Below the pieces are notes generated by a model. The model searched no databases. It worked only from the letters and a program-made list of their open reading frames with translations, and was not told where the DNA came from. The position numbers were made by a program, and so were the translations under genes. From contig JAJZFH010000028.1 in the NCBI GenBank assembly GCA_021805445.1, positions 1 to 55,689 of the forward strand: a stretch of 55,689 nt of DNA. Reading direction: 5' to 3'. Positions 15,707 to 25,200 of the stretch are shown piece by piece (position 1 is the stretch's first letter; the number at the start of each line of letters is the position of its first letter). This DNA is from Pseudomonadota bacterium (GTDB lineage Bacteria > Pseudomonadota > Gammaproteobacteria > Burkholderiales > Ferrovaceae).

Positions 15707-16717
15707 TCATTGCGGGGGAGCGCTTTGTACCGAGAATTTTTGAGAATGTGCGGGAAGGGAGGGGCCATAGTAGGCGCGGATGAAGTACAAGGGACGCTGC
15801 TTGCTCTCTTCATACAGACGTCCGAGGTATTCTCCGATGATGCCCAGTGCCATCAACTGGACCCCGGCAAAGAACAGAATGGCCACCATCAGGGAAGGAT
15901 AGCCCTTGACGGCATTGCCATAAATCAGGGTATCGAGGATGACTTTGAGCGCGTACAGGAAAGTCAGGGAAGACACCGCAAATCCAAGGTAAGAGGCCAT
16001 GCGCAAAGGAACGTGGCTGAAGGAGGTGATCCCCTCGAGGGCAAAATTCCACAAACGCCAGAAGTTGAATTTGCTGACCCCGGCCAACCGTTCCGGGCGC
16101 TCGTAACTGACGGACGTGACTTTGAATCCGACCCAGGCAAAGAGTCCTTTCATGAAACGACGTCGCTCGGGAAATTGACGCAGGGCCTCCAGTATGGCGC
16201 GATTCATGAGACGAAAATCCCCGGCATTTTCCGGGATGGGAACTTCGCTCAGACGGTTGATGAGGCGGTAGAACCAATGGGCGGTGTGCCGTTTCAGCCA
16301 ACTGTCGGTCTGTCGACTGGAACGAGTCGCCAGTACCATGTCATATCCGGCGCGCCATTGGGCGATCATGGCGGGTAATAATTCGGGGGGGTCCTGCAAA
16401 TCGGCATCCATGGGGATGGCGGCGTCGCCACGGGCTTCGAGGAGGCCGGCAGTCAACGCGGCTTCCTTCCCGAAATTCCGGGACAGATCGAGAATGACCA
16501 CCCGTGCGTCCCGGGCGCGCAGGGCCAGTAACCGATCCAGCGTGCCATCGGTACTGCCGTCATTGATACAGACCAATTCCCAGGCGAGTCCGATGCGTTC
16601 GAGGACACCGCTGAGGCGGTCGAAAAATACCGTCAGATTCTGGGCCTCGTTGTGCATGGGTACCACCACGGAAAGGACGGGGGGTGTGGGGGTGGAAGGG
16701 TTTGACGTAGAATCCAT
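15707..16717 (-). CDS. gtrB: family 2 glycosyltransferase, GtrB/polyprenyl-phosphate type
   Basis: A 336-residue membrane glycosyltransferase predicted to move a sugar from a nucleotide donor to undecaprenyl phosphate on the cytoplasmic face. The GT-A domain has VVPMHNEAQNL, CINDGSTDGT, the DADLQDPPE metal-binding motif, and ENAGDFRLMNR. Two C-terminal hydrophobic spans (around FAVSSLTFLYALKVILDTL and MVAILFFAGVQLMALGIIG) end in the family stretch GEYLGRLYEESKQRP. GGGA precedes the ATG by about 6 nt. It is divergent from gtrA with a 33-bp gap; the two proteins usually act together. Confidence 0.88.
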   Translation of the reverse strand: MDSTSNPSTPTPPVLSVVVPMHNEAQNLTVFFDRLSGVLERIGLAWELVCINDGSTDGTLDRLLALRARDARVVILDLSRNFGKEAALTAGLLEARGDAAIPMDADLQDPPELLPAMIAQWRAGYDMVLATRSSRQTDSWLKRHTAHWFYRLINRLSEVPIPENAGDFRLMNRAILEALRQFPERRRFMKGLFAWVGFKVTSVSYERPERLAGVSKFNFWRLWNFALEGITSFSHVPLRMASYLGFAVSSLTFLYALKVILDTLIYGNAVKGYPSLMVAILFFAGVQLMALGIIGEYLGRLYEESKQRPLYFIRAYYGPSLPAHSQKFSVQSAPPQ

Positions 16718-16750
16718 AGTTCCCGATTATACTGCGCCCTGAGACCATTC
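16718..16750. promoter_or_regulatory. 33-bp divergent gtrB/gtrA promoter region
   Basis: Overlapping -10-like elements read both ways around ATTATACT: TATAAT on the minus strand (16731-16726) and TATACT on the plus strand (16728-16733). The -35 regions are poor. The gtrB copy lies so near the ATG that a transcript from it would lack the ribosome site, so the minus reading is doubtful. Confidence 0.25.
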
Positions 16751-17170
16751 ATGTCCCTGACGACCGAAAAGTTCAAGCGTATTTTGTTGTTTGCGGCAGC
16801 GGGGACCGTGGGATTCGGTGTCGACGCGCTGACCGTGCTGGCCACCCATGCACGCTGCGGGTTGGTGGGGGCACAAGCTTTGGGGTTTCTTCTGGCGGTG
16901 ACGGTGACCTGGGGGCTGAATCGGCGCTATGCCTTCGCGGGGCGAGGGAGTGAACGTTGGCTGGGGGAATGGGCGCGCTATCTGATGGCCAATGGGTGGG
17001 GGGCGTTACTCAATAATGGCACCTATCTTTTGGCGATTTGGGTGAGTCCCTGGTTGGCACATCACCCCGCCGGTGCCGTTGCGTTGGGTTCGCTGGCAGG
17101 GATGGGAGCAAACTACCTCGCGGCTCAACGGTGGATATTTATTCATGCTCAAACCACAAAAAAGCATTGA
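16751..17170 (+). CDS. gtrA: GtrA family membrane protein
   Basis: A 139-residue protein with four predicted membrane helices (around LFAAAGTVGFGVDALTVLA, LGFLLAVTVTWGLNRRYAF, GALLNNGTYLLAIWV and VALGSLAGMGANYLAAQRWIF). The motifs NRRYAF and NYLAAQRWIF are the GtrA hallmarks. GtrA proteins are thought to flip lipid-linked sugars made by a GtrB partner across the inner membrane, and such a partner is encoded divergently. The acceptor glycan is unknown. Its stop codon lies inside the -35 element of the following tRNA promoter. Confidence 0.88.
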   Translation: MSLTTEKFKRILLFAAAGTVGFGVDALTVLATHARCGLVGAQALGFLLAVTVTWGLNRRYAFAGRGSERWLGEWARYLMANGWGALLNNGTYLLAIWVSPWLAHHPAGAVALGSLAGMGANYLAAQRWIFIHAQTTKKH

Positions 17171-17196
17171 CAACATTGCATCTCTTTGTCCATAAT
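17167..17196 (+). promoter_or_regulatory. sigma70-like promoter of the tRNA-tuf cluster
   Basis: A perfect TTGACA (17167-17172) and CATAAT (17191-17196) with an 18-bp spacer lie 14 bp before tRNA-Tyr. The -35 overlaps the gtrA stop codon. Confidence 0.75.
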
Positions 17197-17210
17197 CACG
17201 GGTTCGTTTA

Positions 17211-17295
<85 letters not shown>

Positions 17296-17356
17296 TAAAG
17301 ATTTAGAAAGGCGGCAGACTCAAAAAACCGGGTCTGTGGAATGTTGATTGCGGCGT

Positions 17357-17430
17357 GCGGGTGTAGCTCAATGGTAGAGCAGAAGCCTTCCAAGCTTACG
17401 ACGAGGGTTCGATTCCCTTCACCCGCTCCA
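17357..17430 (+). tRNA. tRNA-Gly (TCC)
   Basis: A 74-nt tRNA with acceptor arms GCGGGTG and CACCCGC, discriminator T and an encoded CCA. The anticodon TCC is at 17389-17391, and the T loop reads GTTCGATTC. Confidence 0.95.
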
Positions 17431-17447
17431 ACAGTTGAAAAGTTTTG

Positions 17448-17522
17448 GCCCATGTAGCTCAGTGGCAGAGCACTCCCTTGGTAAGGGAGAGGTCACCAGT
17501 TCAATCCTGGTCATGGGCTCCA
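17448..17522 (+). tRNA. tRNA-Thr (GGT)
   Basis: A 75-nt tRNA with acceptor arms GCCCATG and CATGGGC and an encoded CCA. The anticodon stem CTCCC/GGGAG frames the loop with anticodon GGT at 17480-17482. It lies 50 bp before the first tuf gene. Confidence 0.95.
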
Positions 17523-17572
17523 AGTCTGGGACGATCATCATCGGCGCGAGCTGAGATTTAGCGAGGGACATT

Positions 17573-18763
17573 ATGGCAAAGAGCAAGTTTGAGCGGACGA
17601 AGCCGCATGTGAATGTGGGGACGATTGGCCACGTGGATCATGGCAAGACGACGCTGACGGCGGCGATGACGATTGTATTGTCGAAGAAGTTTGGGGGTGA
17701 GGCGAAGTCTTACGACCAGATTGATTCGGCGCCGGAGGAGAAGGCGCGGGGGATCACGATCAACACGGCGCATGTGGAGTATGAGACGGTGAATCGTCAT
17801 TATGCGCACGTGGATTGTCCTGGGCACGCGGATTATGTGAAGAACATGATCACGGGTGCGGCGCAGATGGATGGGGCGGTATTGGTGGTATCGGCGGCGG
17901 ATGGGCCGATGCCGCAGACGCGAGAGCACATTTTGTTGGCACGTCAGGTCGGTGTTCCGTACATTGTGGTGTACATGAACAAGGCGGACATGGTGGACGA
18001 TGCGGAGTTGCTGGAATTGGTGGAGATGGAAGTCCGGGAGTTGTTGTCGAAGTACAATTTTCCTGGGGATGACACGCCGATCGTGATTGGAAGCGCCTTG
18101 AAGGCGCTGGAAGGGGATCAGTCGGAGATTGGGGAGCCGTCGATCTGGAAGTTGGCGGAGGCGTTGGATACTTATATTCCTGAGCCGAAGCGTGCGATCG
18201 ATGGGCCGTTTTTGATGCCTGTGGAAGATGTATTTTCCATTTCTGGGCGCGGGACGGTGGTGACGGGACGGATCGAGCGCGGGATTGTGAAGGTTGGGGA
18301 TGACATCGAGATTGTGGGGTTGAAGGCCACGCAAAAGACGGTGTGTACCGGGGTTGAGATGTTCCGCAAGTTGCTGGATCAGGGGCAGGCTGGGGACAAC
18401 GTTGGGGTGTTGTTGCGCGGGACGAAGCGCGAGGACGTGGAGCGTGGGCAGGTGTTGGCGAAGCCTGGGTCGATCACGCCGCACACCAAGTTTACGGCGG
18501 AGATTTATGTGTTGTCGAAGGATGAAGGGGGTCGTCATACGCCATTTTTCCAGGGGTATCGTCCGCAGTTTTACTTTCGCACGACGGATGTGACGGGGGC
18601 GATCGAGTTGCCTGAAGGGACGGAGATGGTGATGCCTGGGGACAACGTGTCGGTGACGGTGACGTTGATTGCCCCGATTGCGATGGAAGAGGGGTTGCGG
18701 TTTGCGATTCGCGAAGGCGGTCGGACCGTGGGCGCCGGTGTCGTCGCTAAAGTGATTCAGTAA
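17573..18763 (+). CDS. tuf: elongation factor Tu, first copy
   Basis: The 396-residue GTPase that delivers aminoacyl-tRNA to the ribosome. GTP-binding motifs are GHVDHGKT (19-26), DCPGHADY and NKAD; domains 2 and 3 follow with [18 protein letters not shown] and [17 protein letters not shown]. Protein and DNA match the second copy at 33783-34973; I find only a silent change in the last glutamine codon (CAG versus CAA). Identity starts 4 bp before the ATG. Codons end in G far more than in neighbouring ribosomal genes (GGG, GCG, ACG, TTG, GTG). Confidence 0.98.
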   Translation: MAKSKFERTKPHVNVGTIGHVDHGKTTLTAAMTIVLSKKFGGEAKSYDQIDSAPEEKARGITINTAHVEYETVNRHYAHVDCPGHADYVKNMITGAAQMDGAVLVVSAADGPMPQTREHILLARQVGVPYIVVYMNKADMVDDAELLELVEMEVRELLSKYNFPGDDTPIVIGSALKALEGDQSEIGEPSIWKLAEALDTYIPEPKRAIDGPFLMPVEDVFSISGRGTVVTGRIERGIVKVGDDIEIVGLKATQKTVCTGVEMFRKLLDQGQAGDNVGVLLRGTKREDVERGQVLAKPGSITPHTKFTAEIYVLSKDEGGRHTPFFQGYRPQFYFRTTDVTGAIELPEGTEMVMPGDNVSVTVTLIAPIAMEEGLRFAIREGGRTVGAGVVAKVIQ

Positions 18764-18769
18764 TAAAAC

Positions 18770-18845
18770 AGGCCAGTAGCTCAATTGGCAGAGTGACGGT
18801 CTCCAAAACCGTAGGTTGGGGGTTCGAGGCCCTCCTGGCCTGCCA
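18770..18845 (+). tRNA. tRNA-Trp (CCA)
   Basis: A 76-nt tRNA between tuf and secE. Acceptor arms are AGGCCAG and CTGGCCT, with discriminator G and an encoded CCA. The anticodon CCA is at 18803-18805 within the loop CTCCAAA, closed by ACGGT/ACCGT. Confidence 0.95.
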
Positions 18846-18871
18846 AGGTTTTTAAAGGAAATTCAACGCCC

Positions 18872-19219
18872 ATGGCGGATAAACTCAAGTTTGCCCTCGC
18901 CCTTGCCCTTGTCGTGGCAGGGTTGGTGGGCTATTACCAATTGGCGGACCATGCCCTGGTATTGCGGGTTCTGGCCGTATTGGCAGGATTGGGATTGGGT
19001 GCTGCCGTTGCCTGGTTTACAGTGCCTGGACAGGACTTCTACCGTTTCTCTCAGGAAGCGGTGGTGGAGGCTCGACGGGTCGTCTGGCCTTCCCGTAAGG
19101 AAACCTGGCAGACCACTCTGGTGGTTTTTGCTCTGGTACTGGTGGTGGGGGTATTCCTGTGGTTGGTGGACTGGGGATTGCTGGTGGCGGTACAACGATT
19201 GATGGGGCGGTCTGAATGA
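18872..19219 (+). CDS. secE: preprotein translocase subunit SecE
   Basis: Small essential subunit of the SecYEG protein-export channel in the inner membrane. The 115-residue form has three hydrophobic spans, like the E. coli protein. The conserved amphipathic cytoplasmic motif [17 protein letters not shown] lies before the last span ([20 protein letters not shown]). It precedes nusG with a 4-nt overlap. Confidence 0.95.
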   Translation: MADKLKFALALALVVAGLVGYYQLADHALVLRVLAVLAGLGLGAAVAWFTVPGQDFYRFSQEAVVEARRVVWPSRKETWQTTLVVFALVLVVGVFLWLVDWGLLVAVQRLMGRSE

Positions 19220-19752
19220 TGACAATGCGCTGGTATGTGGTACATGCCTATTCCGGCTTCGAAAAGAGTGTGCAGCGGGCGCTCAAGGAACGGATCACAC
19301 GAGCGGGTATGGACGAGCAGTTTGGCGATATTCTGGTCCCCGTGGAAGAAGTCGTGGAGATGAAAGGCGGTCAAAAGAGTATCAGCGAACGCAAGTTTTT
19401 CCCGGGCTATATTCTGGTACAAATGGATATGACCGATGAGACTTGGCATCTGGTCAAGAGTACGCCGAAAGTGACGGGGTTTGTGGGTGGCAAGGCCAAC
19501 AAGCCAACTCCCATCACCGACAAGGAAGTGCAAAACATTCTGAACAAGGTTCAGGAAGGGGTCGAGAAGCCTAGACCCAAGGTTCTGTTTGAAATTGGCG
19601 AGAGCGTGCGCGTCAAGGATGGCCCTTTCACCGACTTCAATGGCATGGTGGAAGAGGTCAATTACGACAAGAATAAACTCCGTGTGTCCGTGCTCATCTT
19701 TGGACGGGCGACACCGGTAGAGTTGGATTTTGGACAGGTGGAAAAGGGCTAG
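19216..19752 (+). CDS. nusG: transcription termination/antitermination factor NusG
   Basis: A 178-residue factor that binds RNA polymerase and couples it to Rho or ribosomal S10. The N-terminal NGN domain starts [19 protein letters not shown] and includes [12 protein letters not shown]; the C-terminal KOW domain has [22 protein letters not shown]. Three in-frame ATGs (19216, 19219, 19225) are possible. The first overlaps the secE stop and follows GCGG by 5 nt; the last gives the more usual N-terminus. Confidence 0.96.
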   Translation: MMTMRWYVVHAYSGFEKSVQRALKERITRAGMDEQFGDILVPVEEVVEMKGGQKSISERKFFPGYILVQMDMTDETWHLVKSTPKVTGFVGGKANKPTPITDKEVQNILNKVQEGVEKPRPKVLFEIGESVRVKDGPFTDFNGMVEEVNYDKNKLRVSVLIFGRATPVELDFGQVEKG

Positions 19753-19787
19753 GTCGCCTGATTCCAGTCATTCTGGGGAGGTGAACA

Positions 19788-19942
19788 TGGATTCACCGCT
19801 GGTACCCGAACATAGGAGCAATCATGGCAAAGAAAATCATAGGCTACATCAAGTTGCAGGTTCCGGCCGGCAAGGCCAATCCCAGCCCGCCCATCGGGCC
19901 TGCGCTCGGCCAACGCGGCCTCAATATCATGGAGTTTTGTAA
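19788..19942 (+). other. overlapping out-of-frame ORF with strong ribosome site, before rplK
   Basis: The ATG at 19788 follows GGGGAGGTGAAC, a stronger ribosome site than that of rplK, and opens a 51-codon frame ([14 protein letters not shown]...) that runs into rplK out of frame. GGTGAA and TTCACC around the ATG can form a 6-bp hairpin. The leader may be regulatory, for example as an L1 target, rather than protein-coding. No homologue is known to me. Confidence 0.25.
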
Positions 19943-20258
19943 GGCCTTCAATGCCCAGACTCAAGGCCTGGAAGTTGGTTTGCCCATTCCGGTGGTGATT
20001 ACCGCCTATGCGGACAAGAGTTTCACCTTCATCATGAAGACTCCTCCCGCCACGGTGTTGATCAAGAAGGCGGCAGGGGTGAGCAAGGGAAGTCCCAAGC
20101 CGCACAGTGACAAAGTGGGAACCTTGACTCGTGCGCAGGCCGAGGCCATTGCCACCACCAAGATGCCCGATTTGACTGCGGCAGATCTGGATGCTGCGGT
20201 TCGTACCGTGGCAGGTAGTGCGCGCAGCATGGGTATTACTGTGGAAGGAGTAAACTGA
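19824..20258 (+). CDS. rplK: 50S ribosomal protein L11
   Basis: A 144-residue protein of the GTPase-associated centre, contacting 23S rRNA and elongation factors. The N-terminal domain has the proline-rich switch [22 protein letters not shown]; the C-terminal RNA-binding domain includes [12 protein letters not shown] and ends [11 protein letters not shown]. It precedes rplA by 2 nt. The spacer after nusG has structured sequence. Confidence 0.98.
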   Translation: MAKKIIGYIKLQVPAGKANPSPPIGPALGQRGLNIMEFCKAFNAQTQGLEVGLPIPVVITAYADKSFTFIMKTPPATVLIKKAAGVSKGSPKPHSDKVGTLTRAQAEAIATTKMPDLTAADLDAAVRTVAGSARSMGITVEGVN

Positions 20259-20260
20259 AC

Positions 20261-20956
20261 ATGGCCAAAATGACCAAACGTACGCAAACTCTGCGTGCAC
20301 AGATCGATCGTGCCCGTTCCTACGCTGTGGCTGAGGCTCTGGAACTGGTGAAAAAAACGGCCACGGCAAAATTTGATGAGTCGGTGGATGTGGCCGTCAA
20401 TCTCGGTGTGGATGCCAAGAAGTCGGATCAGCAAGTGCGTGGCTCTGTGGTATTGCCCAAGGGAACCGGTAAAACCATGCGGGTCGCAGTGTTTGCGCAA
20501 GGTGACAACGCCGAAAAAGCCAGAGCCGCCGGTGCGGATATCGTGGGTTTTGAAGACTTGGCTGAAAAGATCAAGGGCGGCTTCATGGATTTTGATGTGG
20601 TCATCGCCACCCCCGATGCCATGCGTATCGTTGGACCGTTGGGACAAGTTCTCGGCCCCCGGGGTTTGATGCCCAATCCCAAGGTGGGTACCGTGGCCAC
20701 CGATGTCACTGGGGCCGTCAAGAATGCCAAAGCCGGGCAGGTCCAGTATCGGACCGATAAGGCCGGTCTGGTGCACTGCTCCATTGGACGCGCCTCTTTT
20801 ACCGTGGAAGCCTTGCAGGAAAACTTGCAGGCCTTGCTGGGCGCCTTGAATCGTGCGCGCCCTGCCACTGCCAAGGGGATCTACCTCAGAAAAATTTCCG
20901 TTTCGAGCACGATGGGCGGGGGAATCCGTATCGACGGTTCCACTGTATCCGTGTAA
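20261..20956 (+). CDS. rplA: 50S ribosomal protein L1
   Basis: A 231-residue protein forming the mobile L1 stalk, and in E. coli the translational repressor of the L11 operon. Recognisable stretches are [48 protein letters not shown] and the C-terminal [15 protein letters not shown]. It follows rplK immediately and is separated from rplJ by a 230-bp leader. Confidence 0.98.
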   Translation: MAKMTKRTQTLRAQIDRARSYAVAEALELVKKTATAKFDESVDVAVNLGVDAKKSDQQVRGSVVLPKGTGKTMRVAVFAQGDNAEKARAAGADIVGFEDLAEKIKGGFMDFDVVIATPDAMRIVGPLGQVLGPRGLMPNPKVGTVATDVTGAVKNAKAGQVQYRTDKAGLVHCSIGRASFTVEALQENLQALLGALNRARPATAKGIYLRKISVSSTMGGGIRIDGSTVSV

Positions 20957-20975
20957 GAGACATAACGACTTTGGG

Positions 20976-21006
20976 CATGGGGTACTTCTTCAGGACGTAC
21001 CCCATG
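20976..21006 (+). other. perfect 10-bp hairpin between rplA and the L10 leader
   Basis: CATGGGGTAC (20976-20985) and GTACCCCATG (20997-21006) pair perfectly around an 11-nt loop. No T-run follows, so it is not a simple terminator. It may be an RNA-processing site or part of the rplJL leader fold. Confidence 0.45.
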
Positions 21007-21015
21007 GACATCAAA

Positions 21016-21071
21016 GACCGTAGGTACCCGCAAGGGTTTAATGGAAACAATAGCCTACGCAGATGGCGGTC
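21016..21071 (+). promoter_or_regulatory. L10 leader (binding site for L10-L12 autoregulation)
   Basis: Nested stems match the ribosomal L10 leader: outer GACCG/CGGTC (21016-21020 with 21067-21071), CGTAGG/CCTACG, and an inner ACCC-GCAA-GGGT hairpin with a GNRA tetraloop. The bulged TTTAATGGAAACAATAG side resembles the L10-binding kink of E. coli. The L10-L12 complex is expected to bind here and repress rplJ translation. Confidence 0.8.
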
Positions 21072-21186
21072 CCTGATGGAAGGTCTTGCTGTATCGATAC
21101 ACTCGCGTATCAAGCCCTGAAAGAAAGGTCGCCGTGGTTGGAAAGAGGGCTTATCCTCTTTCTGTAATCTTTATGGAGGACAGACC

Positions 21187-21714
21187 TTGAGTCTCAATCT
21201 GGAAGAGAAAAAAGCAGTCGTGGCGGAAGTGACGGGGCAGGTGACCGAAGCTCAAGCGATCATTCTTGCGGAATATCGCGGAATGGCCGTGTCCGATATG
21301 ACTGTTCTTAGGGCCAAGGCCAGAGCAGCGGGCGTGTACTTCCGGGTTCTGAAAAACACATTGGTTCGGCGCGCAGTCGCAGATACCCCTTTTGCTGGTT
21401 TGGCTGATCAGATGATCGGCCCGCTGGTCTATGGGATCTCTGCGGATCCGGTCGCGGTGGCCAAGGTGATTCATGAATTTGCAAAGGGAAATGACAAGTT
21501 GGTCATCAAGGGTGGAGCCATGCCGAATTCGGTCATGTCTGCCAAGGATGTATCCAGTTTGGCAACCATGCCGAGCCGCGAGGAACTCATCGCCAAGTTG
21601 ATGGGTACCATGCAGGCACCGGTCAGCAAGTTCGTGCAGACCCTCAACGAAGTACCGACCAAATTTGTCCGCGGCTTGGCTGCGGTACGCGATCAAAAAG
21701 AAGCAACTGTTTAA
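21187..21714 (+). CDS. rplJ: 50S ribosomal protein L10
   Basis: A 175-residue protein anchoring the L7/L12 stalk. It starts at a TTG codon ([15 protein letters not shown]) with GGAGGA 7 nt upstream; no ATG fits. The RNA-binding head includes [17 protein letters not shown] and [11 protein letters not shown], the middle [17 protein letters not shown], and the C-terminal helix that recruits L12 dimers starts near [11 protein letters not shown]. The sequence is very betaproteobacterial in style. Confidence 0.97.
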   Translation: MSLNLEEKKAVVAEVTGQVTEAQAIILAEYRGMAVSDMTVLRAKARAAGVYFRVLKNTLVRRAVADTPFAGLADQMIGPLVYGISADPVAVAKVIHEFAKGNDKLVIKGGAMPNSVMSAKDVSSLATMPSREELIAKLMGTMQAPVSKFVQTLNEVPTKFVRGLAAVRDQKEATV

Positions 21715-21729
21715 TTCAAGGAGTTACAC

Positions 21730-22104
21730 ATGGCACTCAGCAAAACTGAAATTCTGGATGCAATCGCCGGCATGACCGTGCTGGAATTGTCTGAACTGAT
21801 CAAGGATATGGAAGAGAAGTTTGGCGTATCCGCTGCCGCGACCGCCGTGGCTGTGGCAGCCCCAGCAGCGGCTGCGGCTGTAGTGGAAGAGAAGACGGAA
21901 TTCAGCGTCATCTTGACCGGTGCAGGCGATAACAAGGTCAACGTCATCAAGGTGGTGCGTACCATCACCGGACTGGGCCTGAAGGAAGCCAAGGACCTCG
22001 TGGACGGCGCGCCCAAGCCTGTCAAGGAAGGGATTCCGAAGGCTGATGCCGACGCTATCGCCAAGCAACTGGCCGAAGCCGGCGCTACCTTCGAAATCAA
22101 GTAA
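21730..22104 (+). CDS. rplL: 50S ribosomal protein L7/L12
   Basis: A 124-residue stalk protein that recruits translation GTPases. The N-terminal dimerisation part is [20 protein letters not shown], the hinge is alanine-rich (residues about 38-56), and the C-terminal factor-binding domain has [20 protein letters not shown] and ends GATFEIK. It lies 15 nt after rplJ. Confidence 0.98.
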   Translation: MALSKTEILDAIAGMTVLELSELIKDMEEKFGVSAAATAVAVAAPAAAAAVVEEKTEFSVILTGAGDNKVNVIKVVRTITGLGLKEAKDLVDGAPKPVKEGIPKADADAIAKQLAEAGATFEIK

Positions 22105-22116
22105 GTCTCGATGTAC

Positions 22117-22176
22117 CCGGGAGGCAGGGGCGCGACGGTGCCTCTGCCTCGTTTGGCCTTGAGGCCGAACTCCCGG
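22117..22176 (+). promoter_or_regulatory. rplL-rpoB leader with competing hairpins, possible attenuator
   Basis: GAGGCAGGGGC (22121-22131) and GCCTCTGCCTC (22140-22150) form an 11-bp stem with an 8-nt loop, followed by GTTTGG. A second stem GGCC-TTGA-GGCC (22155-22166) follows, and CCGGGAG (22117-22123) can pair with CTCCCGG (22170-22176) instead. E. coli has partial termination and RNase III processing at this point, so a similar role is likely. Confidence 0.5.
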
Positions 22177-22233
22177 TCACGCGCAAGTCGTGAATTTTGC
22201 CGCCAGTCCCTGTCTTACTGTCGTGGAGATCAC

Positions 22234-25200
22234 ATGAGTTACTCATTCACCGAGAAAAAACGCATTCGCAAAAGTTTCGCCAAGCGTCACAGCGTTCTCG
22301 ACATTCCTTTCCTGCTGGCCACCCAATTGGATTCCTACACGGAATTCCTGCAGGAGGGCGTAAACCCGACTACACGTAAAAATCAGGGTCTCGAATCGGC
22401 GTTTCGTTCGGTATTTCCCATTGTCAGTCATTCGGGCAATGCCGTCCTGGAATATGTCAGTTATGTCCTTGCCGTTCCCCCTTTCGATGTCGTGGAATGC
22501 CAGCAGCGCGGCATGACCTTTGCCTCCCCCCTGCGAGCTCGGGTCCGGTTGAAGATCATGGATCGCGAAGCTTCCAAGCCCACGGTCAAGGAAATCAAGG
22601 AACAGGAAGTGTATATGGGGGAAATTCCCCTCATGACCCGCAATGGTTCCTTTGTGATCAATGGGACTGAACGGGTCATCGTGTCTCAACTGCACCGCAG
22701 CCCCGGGGTGTTCTTCGAACATGACCGAGGCAAAACCCATTCTTCCGGAAAATTACTGTTTTCCGCGCGTATCATCCCCTATCGTGGGTCCTGGCTGGAC
22801 TTTGAATTTGATCCCAAGGACCTGCTCTACTTCCGTATCGATCGCCGGCGCAAGATGCCGGTGAGTACGCTGTTGCGTTCCATTGGGTTCAATACGGAAC
22901 AAATTCTGGAAACCTTTTTCAACTTCGATGACATTCACATCGACGACAAGTCTTTGCACATGACCTTGGTCCCGGAACGCTTGCGCGGTGAAGTCGCGCG
23001 TTTCGACATCATGGCCAAGGATAAGGTCATCGTGGCGCGGGACAAGCGGATTACCGTCAAGCATATTCGTGAGTTGGAGCAAGCGGGCCTGCATCGTATC
23101 GAGGTACCAGAAGACTTTGTCGTGGGACGGATTCTTGCCCGCGACCTCATTCAGACAGACACGGGTGAATTGGTTGCCCGTGCCAATGATGAAATTACTG
23201 AAACTCTGCTGGCAAAAATTCGTGTTGCGGGGATTTGCGACATTCAAACGCTTTATACCAATGACCTGGATCAGGGGCCGTATATTTCCCAGACGCTGGC
23301 CATCGATGACACGCTCGATCAGAATGCGGCGCGGATAGCCATCTATCGCATGATGCGTCCTGGCGAACCCCCTACCGAAGAAGCCGTCAAGTTGCTGTTT
23401 CAGGGCTTGTTCTTCAGTGAAGAACGGTACGATCTTTCCGCCGTGGGCCGGATGAAGTTCAATCGTCGGGTGGGTCGCCCTGACCTGACGGGTTCTCCGA
23501 TTCTGTCCAACGACGATATCGTGGATGTCATCAGGATTCTGGTGGAATTGCGCAATGGGCGCGGCGAAATCGATGACATCGATCATTTGGGCAATCGGCG
23601 CGTACGCTCCGTCGGCGAGTTGGCCGAGAATCAATTCCGTTCCGGTTTGGTGCGCGTGGAACGGGCCGTGAAAGAACGACTTTCTCAAGCAGAATCAGAA
23701 AACTTGATGCCCCATGACCTGATCAATGCCAAACCGATTTCGGCTGCGATCAAAGAATTTTTCGGTTCCAGTCAGTTGTCCCAGTTCATGGATCAGACCA
23801 ATCCGCTTTCTGAAATCACCCATAAGCGGCGGGTATCGGCCTTGGGACCTGGGGGCTTGACGCGCGAACGGGCGGGATTCGAAGTGCGAGATGTGCACCC
23901 CACGCACTACGGACGTGTCTGTCCGATCGAGACACCGGAGGGACCCAATATTGGTCTGATCAACTCGCTGGCATTGTATGCCCGTACCAATGAGTATGGC
24001 TTTCTGGAAACTCCATACCGCAAGGTGGAAAACGGTCGCGTCACGGATCAGATCGAAATGCTCTCGGCGATCGAGGAAGGGAGGCATGTGATCGCCCAGG
24101 CCAACGCGGCACTGGACGACCAGGGGCGTTTCAGTGATGACCTGGTTTCCAGCCGTCACTTCAACGAATTTACTCTGGCGGCACCGGACCGGATTACCCA
24201 CATTGACGTAGCACCCGCCCAGATCGTCTCGGTGGCTGCTTCCCTGATCCCGTTTCTGGAACATGATGATGCAAACCGTGCCCTGATGGGGTCGAACATG
24301 CAGCGTCAGGCGGTGCCGTGTTTGCGTGCAGAAAAACCTTTGGTGGGAACGGGTATCGAGCGTACCGTGGCAGTGGACTCGGGGACGACGGTACAAGCCC
24401 GGCGGGGTGGAGTCGTGGATTATGTGGACGCCGCCCGGATCGTGGTGCGGGTGAATGACCATGAGACTTTGGCCGGTGAAGTGGGGGTAGACATCTATAA
24501 CCTCATCAAGTACCGCCGTTCCAATCAGAATACCAACATCAATCAACGGCCTATCGTCAATGTAGGGGATATGATCCAGCGTAATGACGTGATCGCGGAT
24601 GGCGCTTCGACCGACATGGGAGAGTTGGCTCTGGGTCAGAACCTGCTGGTGGCCTTCATGCCCTGGAACGGGTACAACTTTGAGGATTCCATTCTGATTT
24701 CCGAGCGGGTCGTGGCCGAAGACCGTTTCACTTCCATTCATATCGAAGAACTGTCAGTGGTGGCGCGGGATACCAAGTTGGGACCGGAAGAAATCACCCG
24801 GGACATTTCCAACCTGTCGGAACGCATGTTGAATCGATTGGATGATTCCGGCATCGTTTACATTGGAGCCGAGGTGGAAGCGGGGGATGTGCTGGTGGGG
24901 AAAGTCACCCCCAAAGGCGAAACCCAACTGACCCCCGAAGAGAAATTGCTGCGGGCCATCTTTGGTGAAAAGAGTTCCGATGTCAAGGATACCAGTCTGC
25001 GCGTTCCCTCCGGCATGGCAGGGACGGTGATCGGCGTGCAGGTCTTCACGCGCGAAGGCATCGAACGCGATGCGCGCGCTCAGCGCATCATCGATGACGA
25101 GTTGGTCCAGTACAAGAAGGATCTTGGGGATCAACTGCGTATCATGGAAAACGATACCTTTGGTCGGATCGAGCGTCTATTGATGGGCAAGGTCGTCAAG

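Noticed and set aside
17558..18784. A 408-residue open frame antisense to the first tuf gene, repeated antisense to the second copy at 33741-34970
   Set aside because: It is rich in Arg and His and arises because tuf avoids codons whose complements are stops. EF-Tu on the other strand is certain.
23695..24741. A 348-residue minus-strand ORF inside rpoB, and similar ones in rpoC
   Set aside because: They are shadows of conserved coding sequence in other frames.
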